A DNA stretch of 64,000 nt from Spirodela intermedia (lineage: Eukaryota > Streptophyta > Magnoliopsida > Alismatales > Araceae), in contig LR746264.1 of NCBI GenBank assembly GCA_902729315.2, positions 8,339,878 to 8,403,877 on the forward strand, given 5' to 3'. The notes under the pieces were generated by a model, which saw only the letters and a list, made by a program, of their open reading frames with translations, was not told where the DNA came from and made no database searches. The position numbers and the translations under genes are program-made. Positions 49,955-61,514 of the stretch are shown here, piece after piece. Each line of letters opens with the position of its first letter. The first letter of the stretch is position 1.

Positions 49955-50830
49955 AATCGGAGAAAAATGGAAGGACTGACGAACAGATTCCTGCTATTCT
50001 TGAGTTCTTCACGAAGATCTCACCTTCTGGGAGAAGTGATCCGTCACGATGCAACACTTCACGAGGCCTTCAACAATCGTCAGCTGCTTCATCCACATGA
50101 AAAATGAATCAAACAACTTAGTCCAAACCATCATCGACAAGGGCCTATTCGCACGGTTATTACCTCGGTTCCCGGGTCCTTCAACTTGTTGAGGACTTTC
50201 GAGATGGCCCTGTGGCACAAATAACATAAACGCTCACCCGATAGCGTGTCTAGCGGCGCGGAGGCTGCCGGAAGGGACATTGATCTCGCCGGCGGCGGCG
50301 GTGCAATGTCCTCGCAGAGGCTGACCTTTCTGCAGAAGTCGTGCGGACTGACAAGTGCGACTTCTAAGAAGAAGAGAGGCGCGTAGTAGTCCACTAATAT
50401 GGTGCACTGCCGAAAAAACAAAGTCAAGGTAAGAGGAACGGGACTTCTGAAGCTCCTACTGGGTTCTAACCTTCCTCTGGCTCCTCACACCTGCTGCCGG
50501 AAGGAAGGGAGCCGAAGGCATGTCTTGTGGAAGATCTCGAGCACCTCCGCCTGGGTTTTATTCTCCTTTAGGTACTCCACCACCTGTCCCATAAATTGCT
50601 CACACACCATGCACATTCTCCTGTTCATCTCGTACGCACCGCGATTCTCGGCCGCCGTTTCTGAGGGTAGAGAGAGAGAGAGAGAGAGGAATCAGCCTCG
50701 AGCTCCTCTCTGTCTGAGTAGAGACGAGGAATGCCATATTACCTGGGAAGTCAGACGTCCCCAGGCTTCTGCCATCGCAGCATACGATCAGCAGCAGAAG
50801 GAGAGGTAAAACCTCCGCTCGTAGCTTCAT
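49720..50830 (-). CDS. Saposin-like protein, copy 2, 5 exons
   Basis: Exons in coding order: 50830-50743, 50660-50491, 50406-50164, 50083-50024, 49884-49720; 726 nt, 241 residues, all in frame. It has a signal peptide (MKLRAEVLPLLLLLIVCCDG) and two saposin B domains: domain 1 with MCMVCEQF, HKTCLRL, CTILVDYYAPLFF and DFCRKVSLC; domain 2 with LCYLCHRA, LVKCCIV, CQNLIFQYG and VCVTLHAC. Compared with copy 1, the linker between domains is longer by ~15 residues and Pro/Ala/Ser-rich (EDIAPPPPARS), domain 2 has an extra Cys, and the C-terminal tail is longer (ends LPSRDA). The intron phases 1, 0, 0, 0 and the 60-base exon 4 match copy 1, so it is a tandem duplicate that has diverged. Intron 4 carries a G31 run. 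Confidence 0.93.
49922..49952. repeat. Poly(G)31 run in saposin copy 2 intron 4
   Basis: Thirty-one uninterrupted G on the plus strand. On the sense (minus) strand this is a C tract about 40 bases upstream of the exon 5 acceptor, so it could stand in for the polypyrimidine tract. Its exact length may be a sequencing artefact. Confidence 0.9.
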
Positions 50831-51577
50831 TATTCCTGCAAGTAAAGATCATTCAAGAGTTTCCTTCATGTATACTCAGGGCATTGACGGATTGGGAAGG
50901 CGATGCGAGAACGCAGAACCCTTGCGTGGAGGATTCTAAACAGATACCTGATAACGGGTGGCGGAGGAAGAAGAAAGAAGGGAGGGAACTGCTGGCTGTC
51001 TCCCTCTCGATTCTGCCTTCTCCTTCGCTGTATATATACGAGAAGGTCCGGCGCAACAGAGGACTCCCCGCTCCTCCCATGCAAAACCCGGATTAAACGG
51101 GTCCGCCGACCCGGGCCGCATGGACAACGCCATGCACAACCCAGAGCCCGGCGGCGGGCCAGACAGACATCCAGGCCCGTCAGATCCATCGCAGGAGAAG
51201 TATCGGCCATGGCGGGCCGTCTGATGGGCGAAGAGGCGAGGAAGCTTCGAGGTGGTAGAGAGCAGGCATGCCATTTCTGGCGTGTTACACGTCAAAATGG
51301 AATCCACTGCGGAAAAACTACGTAAAATTTATTGTTATCTTGTGGACATTATTTGCATTTCAACTAGGAATGTGTGCACTTGGCGACTATTTCTGATGGT
51401 TAAACCCGAGCGTAAGGTTTCGTGAGCCCAATAAGCCAAATCCCAGCGTGGATGGGCCCTTTTTGCCATTTTGGGAGGCCCAGATATGGTCTGATTCAGC
51501 CCGATCATTATTCGGCGTACCCAGCAGTCCGTTATTCCTGCTACGTGAGTGGCTTAAGAACATTCAACGGCAGCTCT

Positions 51578-51610
<33 letters not shown>

Positions 51611-54083
51611 GGGATAGAGTTCTCTTTCGTATTATCTGGGTTTCAATCCAGGTGGGGACGATCGTTGCATTAATATCATTGCATTTAAGTCACAAAACTA
51701 ACAATCCGTAATCGTACTTTGATTGAACTCCTTTTTGCATTGATATAAATGCCAAATCCATACAATAAGAACCTAGATTTTTCCAAAAACCTGTACTGAA
51801 ACGGCAGAGCTGAAGGTGTGTTTAGGGTTTACTTACCCGGAGCTCTTCTCTGGACTTGGGAATCCTCCGAAGTTCCGGTCTCAACCCAAGCAAACCATCG
51901 GGCCTCGCCGTAAAAAACCAAGTCTAGAGTGAGAAACACATGGACTTCACTGAACCATGGTAAAATGCGAGAGAGCAATCCATCAGAATCATGAGGAAGG
52001 GAGAGCGTAGTGCCGATCGATTATATGGGGTCTCATGGTGAGAATTTAATGCCCAAATCCTGACGAAAAGCACTTACAGCGATTCCGATCTTGTACTGGC
52101 GAATTAATGAAACACAGACGTCTAAACTGTTGCTCCCACCTAACGGCGCGTCCCGACGCGGCCCACAATGGAGCCGGCGGAAGGTCTTCTCGAAACTCGA
52201 ACGCCCGCCCGGCGCCCAGCCCAGCGCCGTCCTCCAGTCCGTGTCTCTGAGAGCGCCGACGTCGGAGCGTGAAAGGGAAGACGGCTCGGCAATTCTTAAA
52301 TAACCCGCCTCTCGGGGCTGTTAAATGGGAGAGCAGCCGTGGGCCGCGTCTGGTAAATGATGCCTGGGACTTGCAGAACCCATCTCCAGGGAGTATCGAC
52401 TTGGCCCGTCGTCTTTTTACAGGGCTCTGATTCATCTCGACTCGGATAAAATTTCAAAGATGAGTAATGAATAGACTTTCTTCGGGTCATTGTCGAGAAA
52501 GGGGCAATGAAATTAACCAATAATCGGCGCTAAGAATAGATCACAGAGTATGGCCGGACCCATCCAAATCCCGACGATAATCAAGAGAGGGCATTCTTGG
52601 ATAGGGTTCCGTCAGAATTGGCGGCGATTTCTGCAGCCGGTGGACCATATGCTTCCCCAAAAAGTTCTGAAAAAACGTCGGACTGGTCCTTGACATTGGT
52701 AGCCGCATCAGCACGACTTCTCCATCAAGCCAAGTGGGATTGAGGCCTTCGATCATTATCTCCACGGCGCATGATGTTAAAAATAACTGAGAGTCCAGTC
52801 CAATTATCGATCACGTCGCCCCGTCCGTCCTCGTCTTGGAGATCGTCTATCCTGTGCCTGCCTGTGCTGGCAACGTGCTCGAGGGCCATCAGACGGAAAG
52901 CCTTGCCAATCACATCCTTTTCCTCATCCTTCGAATGGGTCTACTTCTTTCATGAGACTGTGAGGGCAGGCAGTGTCGGCATCACAGTCCGGGGATATGA
53001 ATGCTCGTCTAATCGGCGATGACGGTCGTCAACAGGCCACCGTCCGCCGTCCCAACTTCCCTCTTCCATCTCGTCAGTTTGCGAAGGCTGGTCAGCCGCC
53101 ATCCGACGGAGTTTGTGACGGCGGAAAACGGCACGGCCGACGGTCATGTGGGGCTTTGAAGGCCATTGTCACCTTCGCTGACCGGAGCACCCAGGTTCCG
53201 ACGAACAGCTCGGCCAGCGGATGTCGGTGCGTCACCCACTTTGCCAGTGAGACGGTACAAGCGAGGTCTTCTCTCCGACATAAACTACGCGATACAGGTT
53301 TGATATCTCTTGATCGACCTATAACATCGAAACTCAGGGTATGGATCTTTTAGACACCAACAGCTCGTGGTCAATTATGGCTGACAGAGCGTGGAGTCCC
53401 AGCGTCTGGAGCACGCTGGGTAAACGTGGATGTTGCCCGCTCCCTGCTCTGTCCTCCGCAAGACAGCATGAGGATGTGGAAGCGGGTGGCGGCTGGTTCA
53501 TCCCCCTTTATTAATTGGAAGCCCAGCAGGTGGTGATCGATGGAGAGGAACTACCAACGACTTGATCTCTCCCCTCCCCCCCCCCTCCTCTCTCTCTCTC
53601 TCGCTCTCTCATCTCTTGCGTATTAAATGCAGGCAACGCCCATTGGCTAAACGCACGAGGAGCCGCTTTTCTATACGGTTGCGAATCACGGCGTGCCGAT
53701 CCATCGTCGATTCCAGTGGACTCTCGCCGATTAGCTAACAGACCAACTGCCCTCGAAATCCAAGTCCGCAGGGGATAATAAATTGGCCGCCTTCTCCTAA
53801 TGTACCGATCATTCCAAGATTATGTCATGTTGCTTGTCGTGACGAGGACCTTAATTAAGTGGGCCATCGTGGTGCAGCCCTCCGTGACAAGATGAAGGGA
53901 ACATGCACTAAGTTAGGTTATTTAGGTCGGAGCCCGGCAGGGCCGCGAACGAATTATCTCCCCCCTTTGCGCGGTCTAAACGACCGTAAGGGCTGTGGAG
54001 CTCCTCCGGGTGATGTCCCATCTCCCCTCTTTCCTCCACTGTTTTTATTCCTCATCCTCTGTCCCGCCACCGACGTCTGCAGG
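50831..54083. other. Intergenic region, no gene recognised
   Basis: Left end: promoter of saposin copy 2. There is a CT tract at 51578-51607. GC-rich patches at 50900-51250, 52100-52300 and 52770-53240 produce overlapping frames on both strands without recognisable domains. A C-run and a CT tract lie at 53574-53610. The right end is upstream of the DUF688-like gene; an ATG at 53892 is in frame with it, but the added residues look like non-coding leader. Confidence 0.5.
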
Positions 54084-54695
54084 ATGCACGCCGGAGGCTC
54101 GGATCCGGCGCAGAAGGCGTTGCAGATAAAGCAGGACGACAAATTCTACTGCAAGCTGCTGTCCAAGGAAAGCTCCGCTGCGAACCCTTCATTCAGGGTC
54201 TACTATGGAGGCGCCTCCGGATCGGTGCCGTTCGTGTGGGAGTCCCGTCCTGGCACGCCCAAGCACCAGTCTCAGGACACCGCCCTCCCTCCCCTCACGC
54301 CCCCCCCCTCCTACCAGTTGATTGACCGAGTGATCGGGAGTTCCAGGAAGCCCTCCTCCAAGTCGACCCTCCTCAGCGCAATACTGCCGAGGCTCATCGA
54401 GGGGAAGGGCCGCAAACCCTCTTCCGCGTCGTCCCTGTGGTCGTCCTCGTCGGTGTCATCGTCGACCTCGATGGGCTCCTCGAAGCACCACAGGCGCGGC
54501 CGGTTATCAAGCTCGAGGTCCTCCTTCTCGTCCATGGGCGGCGGCGACGACAACGAGTCCGATGCCGGATCGCCGAGGTCAACTCTGTGCTTCGGCGTCC
54601 GCCAGGGCGGCTTCCGGGGGTGCTACAAGATGGTGATCGTGAAGAACGCTCTCTTGTCCATTGTCGGCCACGGATCCGGCCAAGGTACTGCATAA
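54084..54695 (+). CDS. DUF688-like plant protein of unknown function
   Basis: A single open frame of 203 residues. I start at the ATG giving MHAGGSDPAQKALQ because the conserved part begins right after it (LQIKQDDKFYCKLLSKESS, NPSFRVYYGGASGSVPFVWE, SRPGTPKH). An in-frame ATG at 53892 would add 64 residues without resemblance to the family. The middle is Ser-rich with a basic patch (KHHRRGRL); the C-terminus, GGFRGCYKMVIVKNALLSIV, is hydrophobic and conserved. The combination of PFVWESRPGTPK and a Ser-rich tail is typical of a plant-specific family annotated as DUF688 or hydroxyproline-rich-like. No biochemical role is known to me. GC-rich and intronless. Confidence 0.85.
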   Translation: MHAGGSDPAQKALQIKQDDKFYCKLLSKESSAANPSFRVYYGGASGSVPFVWESRPGTPKHQSQDTALPPLTPPPSYQLIDRVIGSSRKPSSKSTLLSAILPRLIEGKGRKPSSASSLWSSSSVSSSTSMGSSKHHRRGRLSSSRSSFSSMGGGDDNESDAGSPRSTLCFGVRQGGFRGCYKMVIVKNALLSIVGHGSGQGTA

Positions 54696-55629
54696 GCGTC
54701 CTCCCACCACGTCTCCCTGTTTATTTGTTTTTGGTCATTTGGTTTAGAGATTTCGATGTAGGGTGCCTCACGTACCGAAAAGAAGAGAATATGTACTAGC
54801 AAACGACGAAGTGCACTCTAATCTGTACAATAACATGGCTGGCGTCCCTATGAATGCAAATTATGGTTGACTGTGATGGCCCCGCTGTTCCTCCTATTCT
54901 TACTCGGATCAGTCTTCGATGGAGATTCCTACCAGCCAGAAGGAGCTCAGAATGATCTTCTCGTGGTTGATGATCCGGTTTCTCAACACCGAACTTAAAA
55001 CCGATAGAAATATTGACAAATTTCGAGCGTAACCATCCTTGTTTAAGTTCCCCCGAGTCAATTTCTCGAACGGCTAACGCTGTACGCCAGGTTGTACAAT
55101 ATCGGTCGCCTCTATTTGGCAGGAGTAATTTATTATAAACATGTATTGAGATGCAAGTTTCTTCATATTATTAAGTCAGGAATCAATGCGCATCGGAACG
55201 TCCCCCCTTCCCCCCACCAAACTCCTCAGACGAGGGTGGATCTCGCCAACCAGCCGGTGCTTGCTTCCAGTGGCGCATGTGGGGCGAGCATAATAGAAAA
55301 TAGAAGCAAGAGACTACGCCTCCAATGAATTTGCAGCCATTAATGACCAGCTCATTTGGTCTTGATCAGGAAAATTTTCCCCTGCAATGGGCAGGATCCT
55401 CTTAACGGAACGATGAAGGAAACGACCTTTTCCCTGTGGTTGAAAACCAAACTCCTCTGGTCTTGGCTTCGAGTTCAGCCCTTGGGGGCTTAAAGGATCA
55501 GGTGATGCAAATAACTGGGAGATTCATCGATTAAGGTCTAACTGACCATCAACGCGTTGGCATAAGGTAGATGGGCATTATATGTTATAAAAGAGAAGTG
55601 TTATTGTAGAAGTCAGCGCGTCGGTAGCC

Positions 55630-55685
55630 TTGTGTGTGTGTGTGTGTGTGTGTGTCTCTCTCTCTCTCTCTCTCGCTCTCTCTCA
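55630..55685. repeat. Compound (TG)n(TC)n microsatellite
   Basis: About twelve TG units followed directly by about fifteen TC units with one CG interruption. Confidence 0.93.
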
Positions 55686-57335
55686 TTCACTCTATCTATA
55701 TATCTATAAAGATATATATACATATATATCTACTCTTGTCCAATTCCGGACTTCGGGGTCTCCTTAACGAGGGACTGGCTAAGACTAAGTCAGCCGGAGT
55801 GAATACAGGCGGGCCAGGGGGACCTTCCAGACAACAAATGCGTCACCAACTTTGCCTGTCGGCAGCACCGTGGAGGCTAATTGGGGCCGGTGGGATCCTG
55901 CAGTCGGAGGTGGCGGTGGCGGTGGTGAAGGACAGTGTAATTCACCGGGTCACGAATTGCGTTCTTCTTATCGTTTCTGAGTGCGCTCGTCTGTAATTCT
56001 CTGGCCTTCCAAAGGCCATCTCATGCAGGAGGTAATTAAACGTGTCTGCCGGCCGGGTGGCAACTGACATCAGCAGCCAGTCAGATAGAAGATGGAAGAA
56101 GACGCCACCATTACTGCCTGCATTCATGGGGAGGCGATGTGGTTGGGACTGGACCAACTCGGGGGCTTCTCAGGCTACTTCTGTCTCTAACAAGGACGAT
56201 GAAGAGAGAAGTGCAGCCATCAAAATAAGCCGTGCAGATAGGCCGGCAGACCTCCGAGGCCAAAGAGATGAGCCCTCATCTCTCTAACCTCCAACACGAT
56301 TGCCACAGTTGAAGTTCGCTGTCGCCCTACCCCCAACCATCGATTCGGATACCGGTTTGTTAACCCCCGCTGAATGAAAGAGTTTGTTGTATTTGTTCCA
56401 AGGCCGCCGGGCGCCGTTCTTATGACTCGGAAGATCTGGAGCATCGTCTCGTCGCGTCTCACCGCCGCAAACGAGTCCGCCGCTGCGCTGAACGCCAGTC
56501 GGCTTCGCCGGAATCTGATGGGATTTAATCCACACTGGGACCGGCCAGGCTATCTCCTTGATTGGGTCGGATCGGATTTTGTGGACACGAAACGGGGACT
56601 AACGCGACATCGACGGGCGCGGCCAGCTGATGGAGATAGCCTTCAAGTTGCCGGAGATGGTAGAGGAAATGGCATGCCGAAGGGTTTACTCCGTCCGAGA
56701 TCATATTATATTAAAAGGCTTTGGAAAGGACCCTAGCTAGCCCAACCCGAGCTCGGTGCCTCTCACGGGTCTTAGGGCTCGATTTCCCCTCCATGATAGA
56801 GATAGAAAAGATTTGGAATGCCATGCAGGGCTAGGAAATCGGCAGTGAGCTCCCAGACCGAACCCTACGGAAGTCTAGATCTAAGATGGCCTCTCGGGCC
56901 GGAAGGGAAGAAAAGCCGTCAAAAGGCTTCAAAGGGGGTTCACTATGATTTGCAATTGAGACGTGGAAGGCCTGGGCATCTGTATAAACGCATCCGAGAA
57001 GAGAGAGAGAGTGAGGGGACATCTGAAATGAGAAGATAAAATGAGTCGTAGACTGCGGTTTTAGAGTAAGTTGATTCTGAAATATGCCAAGTATTGGCCC
57101 ACTAATGGTAGATATTTTAGAAAAAAATTATCCAATTTTTGTGCGAATTCAATTACGCAATAAGTATTAATCAATATAATCGACATGTTAAACTTTCAAA
57201 ATGAGAATATACCATTTTAAAATATTAATTATGAAAATAATTTAATTGAAGTTTAAGTTTGAAAAACTTCGATTTATTTTCTTCTCCAGCCTTTAGGTAA
57301 ATACACGTCCCCCTTGTGGTCCTTTGTGTGCTTCC

Positions 57336-57338
<3 letters not shown>

Positions 57339-57382
<44 letters not shown>
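57339..57382. repeat. (GA)22 microsatellite
   Basis: A pure GA tract in intergenic DNA, flanked by AT-rich sequence. Confidence 0.94.
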
Positions 57383-57385
<3 letters not shown>

Positions 57386-59246
57386 AGGCTGGCGCAAGGT
57401 GGAAAAGCAGGGCTGCTTGGAAACCAGCCCCGTGATAATTTAAGCTTTTAAGAAAAGAATATGCCCTTTTATGTGACTTAAATTACTCAATATAAAATAC
57501 ATTTAATGAGAATGTACTGTTTTTGTACCCTTTTTTGAACATGGAAGTTTCAAGAACCTTGCTTTATGTTTTACACGGTAGACTTGGGGCTCAACGCGGT
57601 GGCGTTGACATATTTAGGCCCAGCCCGATGTTGAATCCCAAGTTCGGGATAAAATGGGCCGGCCTGGACTCTAGGGGCTTATTGACACGCGCTAGCTAAG
57701 CTGGTCCCGGGGCACGATGGCCGAGCAGTCTGAGGATCAAACAGTCAAACTTACTATCCACGCGCGTGGGTGCCTTGCCTCTGTTATGTTCGTCATCGAT
57801 GATGCTTACACTTCGTTGCCATACGGCTTTGACTTCTTCAAAGACGACAGAAGAATTGCTATACGGAGAGGTCGACCAGCGTGTAGATAAAAGGACCTCA
57901 GCTTTATTCGAGTACAAATTAATACGGGCATCAATGGCCGGCACGTCCTCCGCCCCCGCCCCCGCCCCCGCCACATTCTCTCCGTTTCTGTCTTTCTGTC
58001 GGTTTGTCTCTCTTTATATCTTCCTACACCTCACCCTTGGAATATGTCTGTAGGTTTTCCCCAAACTCAGGCAAGCCATCGCAAAAATTATTCTAGCTCG
58101 ATCTGATGACTGGTGTAGTGGCGCAAGTGGGAGGTGTTTTTCTTCTACTATCCCCAAATAAACTATTAACACGAGTATTCTATTAATATTATACCTTGTA
58201 TTGCCTTGCTCAATATCAGCTGATAGTGGTTTACATGCTTGATAAAATATGAATGCAGGTGATTAAGACCCATAATTGATTACTTTTCGCCAAAGTGAGT
58301 CAAATTTTTTAAGTTAAAAAAACTCCCCTAGCTATTATAAAATTGTAAAAACAGGAATCTAACATCTTGAAATTGTTTTTTTACTTGAATATAGGACGAT
58401 AAATCTAGATCTTATTTCCTGATGGTTGCCATGCGTTCAATGCAGATTACGTGTCCAAGTAATAATTCAACAATTTCTCCATTCAAGATATTGTGCGTCA
58501 TAAACAAGATGCAGTGAGTGCATTTTATCGTTTACTCACATAAGAGTAGCGTACCATATCATCACTTTTATGTCCCTTATTGACATTCTCCCTTGAATGC
58601 CTCCTTAATGTCCAAAGCCATAGCTGCTATGAACCATATATCTTGACGTGGTTCAGTTGAACAAGAAGATGAGTCGGGGAGGAGGATTATGAGTTTTACA
58701 ATGAGGTCATGATCCATCTTTGCTGTAATAGCTTCGAGGGGGTATTTATGACTGTGATGACTGATTGAATGGAATCCAGGATAATGCTTGGGTTTCTCCA
58801 TGGTAACATCGTAAATAAAACAAAATATGTAATGGATACAGATTGAATAACCATGATAAAACTAGTTTAATAATTAAATGATTCATAATAATAGACATTT
58901 TTTAAAAAACAAAATTGTATGAGAAAATCTATCATAGAAAGATAAAGCAAGATAATCTTGTATACTTTATGGTGACTTCTTTTAATCAGACGATTGAACT
59001 TCTGCGAAGGAATATAATACTACAACGAGACATCGAGGCACCAAGATAATCATTACTTTTAAAACTTATAATGCTTTAAAAAAGAATTAAATGAACTCTA
59101 AATAAAGAATTTACAGTCTAGTATACAAGAAAAAAGATAATCTGTCTCGCTCAGTAACAATTTACAGTGGATAGATACATTAGTCTCGGATATTCGAACA
59201 AAATAATTTAATTGATAGCCAAAAGTGTTATCTAAATGAGAATGAC

Positions 59247-61513
59247 TCATTTTACATATCTGCTAAGCTTTGCTGGCGATGCCCCCCGGCGGTTGTTTCT
59301 CCGGTAGGACTCCTCATGGGTTTGGAACCAACCCTTGTCTGTGGTCCGGCCCTCGTTCCATCTTTCTCTACCGAAGTTCCTTCGGTGTGCAATGGCGTCT
59401 GCGGTCGGAGTGGACGCCAGAAGGATCGCTCTCTTACGGAGATCATCGCGTCGTGTTCGCTGCCTGGAACCTACACTCTCGTCTTTGCCATCCGGCGACC
59501 GGCGACCGGCGACGCTCGAGGTGGGGTGGAGGAGGCGCAGGGGTGGGAGATCCAGTTGGGATTTGTAGATGACGTCGGGATCGAGACGACATCGGCCCGA
59601 CTTTCGGGGCACGGAATACGGGTCAAACGAGGAGAAGAGATGCGGTTTCATCAGTCATATTATATCCTAATCTCTCTGTTCAAACCCACGCTATCAGCAG
59701 CCTACCTAAAAAACCAGGGGCGATTAGAGTTTCAGTAGCTACGAGCAGTAGGGGATCCACGTTGCTCCCTGGAATTCTCAGCTATTTCTTGGATCTCGAA
59801 CCTCATGAAGCTCCGGGAGACACAGACGACGACCTATTTGAACAACGTTGAGCCACGCGTGGGCGACGTCGTAATCGATACAAAACGTAATCGATAGGAC
59901 GACGTCGATGCAAAACGTGTTTGTTGCTGTCCTCTTGTGTTCTTCCATCTGGGTATTGGGATTCCCTCCGTTTCCTTGCTCAGTCAGTAATTTCAAGGTC
60001 AACAGCAGGCTTTACTTCCATTTTCAGTTTTCTCTTCCATCCCACCCATTTCTTCGCTGTTTTTATCTATTACCATAACTTGTCAATCATCCGTTTAACA
60101 TCATACGTCAATTTATGTCATTTTTTTGCCTTTAAAATTTTACAGGCAACTTCTAGCTAAACCTTGCCAATTTTCAAACTCATAAGTCGTACAAATTGAA
60201 ACCTTGGTCTATGTCTATATAAAGGTCATGCAAGTGCTTGGTTCTGTGTCATTCGTCGACTTCGTCAACTCTGTACAGACAGTCTCCGTCTCGTCTGCTC
60301 CGAAACGACTTGCCATCGCCTTCCTGTCTTTCTGGAGCAAACGAGATCCGCCCCTCTCACTAATACTGACGAGATCCATGGCAGTGACTACGATTCAGAG
60401 CCACGGATTCTGAGATGGGAAAAGAAATCTTCCTCGAGTTCTAATCGGTGAGAATCCACAAGTTTCAGTATGAACCAAACCCGTGTTAGATGAAACCTGA
60501 GGTACTGACTAGATTCCCCCCCCCTCCTGAATCATACAGATTCCTACCCGAAAGATGGCAAGTCTTTTCAAGCTTGACTAATGATCGCGTCACTGTGTTG
60601 GTTCACGTCTCTGATGCTCTATCGCTTTCGCTGAAGCTTGCCTCTCGGACAGATAATTGACGACGTCATTGTCCGGTTCCCATGTACATTAATGTATTGC
60701 TCCAGAATATCTGAATTTTAAGCTGTTCTTGAATGTTACTTCTAAGCAAGCCATTAACAGATTAGCGCGTTTATTCAGCAACTCGCCCTCTCTCTCTCTC
60801 CTCCCCCTTCTCTTTCTTGCCAAAAACCATTGCCTTGTTCCGAGCTTCTTTTTAATATTGCTTCATGTTATACATATTGAGTTATGTATAACATGAAGTT
60901 CTTTCTAATTAGAGGTATGTCAAACCTCTATAATGGGGACAGTGAGAAACATGATCAATAATCCGACCTATTTTTTAATATATTTAATTAATCGACGTAG
61001 AGTGTATAGTCTGTAAAGGTTCATCTTGAAAATCGTCTCTGTTTGGAAGTCATCGTTCCATCATCTTTATTGATTTCTTACTAAAGTCAATATCGGCATC
61101 CGCTGCACGTGAGGTAGCACGTGCCGATCGGAGCTGTCATTCCCGGCACCTTCAAGACCCCACTTTCTTCCCTGTTCTCTCTCGTGGAATGCAGCAAATT
61201 CACCTTCTCCATCTCTCATCACAAGCTGGCTCCCTCCCCACCCGCTGTAGTTCCCCCTTCGATGCAGACGGTAAAGTGTCAGCGGCAAAAGGCCGAGGAA
61301 TTTCCATTAGTGGTTTTATAATTTTAAAATTTCCCATCGGTCTTTATCCAGCTTCAGAAACCTAGGCCCACTTCTCTCTTAAAACCTTGCCTTTTAAGAA
61401 TTCCTTCTCATCTTCCCATCCTCCCATCCTCTCTTCCTCTCCTTTCTTCGACTTCCATCTTCTCCTTCTCGGTCTCCCCTGGCTGAGATCCGGTGTCTCA
61501 GGATTATGCTTTA
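59247..61513. other. Upstream region of the LBD gene
   Basis: 59251-59740 is a GC-rich island in AT-rich DNA with overlapping frames on both strands and no known domain. A TATATAAA element at 60215-60222 is followed by short frames only. Between 61310 and 61510 the sequence is strongly C/T-rich, as expected for a plant 5' leader just before the LBD start codon. A TTTATAATTTTAAAA element near 61315 could be the core promoter. Confidence 0.5.
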
Positions 61514-61514
61514 A
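61506..61514 (+). promoter_or_regulatory. Minimal upstream ORF abutting the LBD start codon
   Basis: ATG CTT TAA, a two-codon uORF whose stop overlaps the main ATG by one base (TAATG). It would be translated before the LBD protein if this part is in the mRNA, and stop-start overlap could favour re-initiation. That it acts this way is inference. Confidence 0.5.

Larger units (their letters stand above)
54696..59246. other. Long intergenic region, no gene recognised
   Basis: Starts with the 3' flank of the DUF688-like gene. A compound TG/TC microsatellite lies at 55630-55685 and a GA array at 57339-57382. Segments at 57050-57260 and 58140-59230 are AT-rich. A GC-rich stretch at 55750-56760 has short overlapping frames on both strands without family resemblance. 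At 57950-57971 a CCCCCG pentamer-type run repeats about three times. Confidence 0.55.

Noticed and set aside
52541-53353. Several short frames on both strands suggestive of a polyprotein remnant
   Set aside because: No retrotransposon motif, PBS or LTR could be found, and the frames do not join.
53892-54083. A longer start for the DUF688-like protein
   Set aside because: The added 64 residues do not look like the family N-terminus, which begins just after the ATG at 54084.
57709-57760. tRNA-Leu/Ser-like sequence (ATGGCCGAGCAGTCTGAGG)
   Set aside because: The D-arm-like part is suggestive, but no matching anticodon arm, GTTCRA T-arm or acceptor stem follows within the expected distance.
60540-60660. 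Possible miRNA hairpin (GGCAAGTC and AAGCTTGCC arms)
   Set aside because: Pairing is limited to a few bases, and no known conserved plant miRNA sequence is present.
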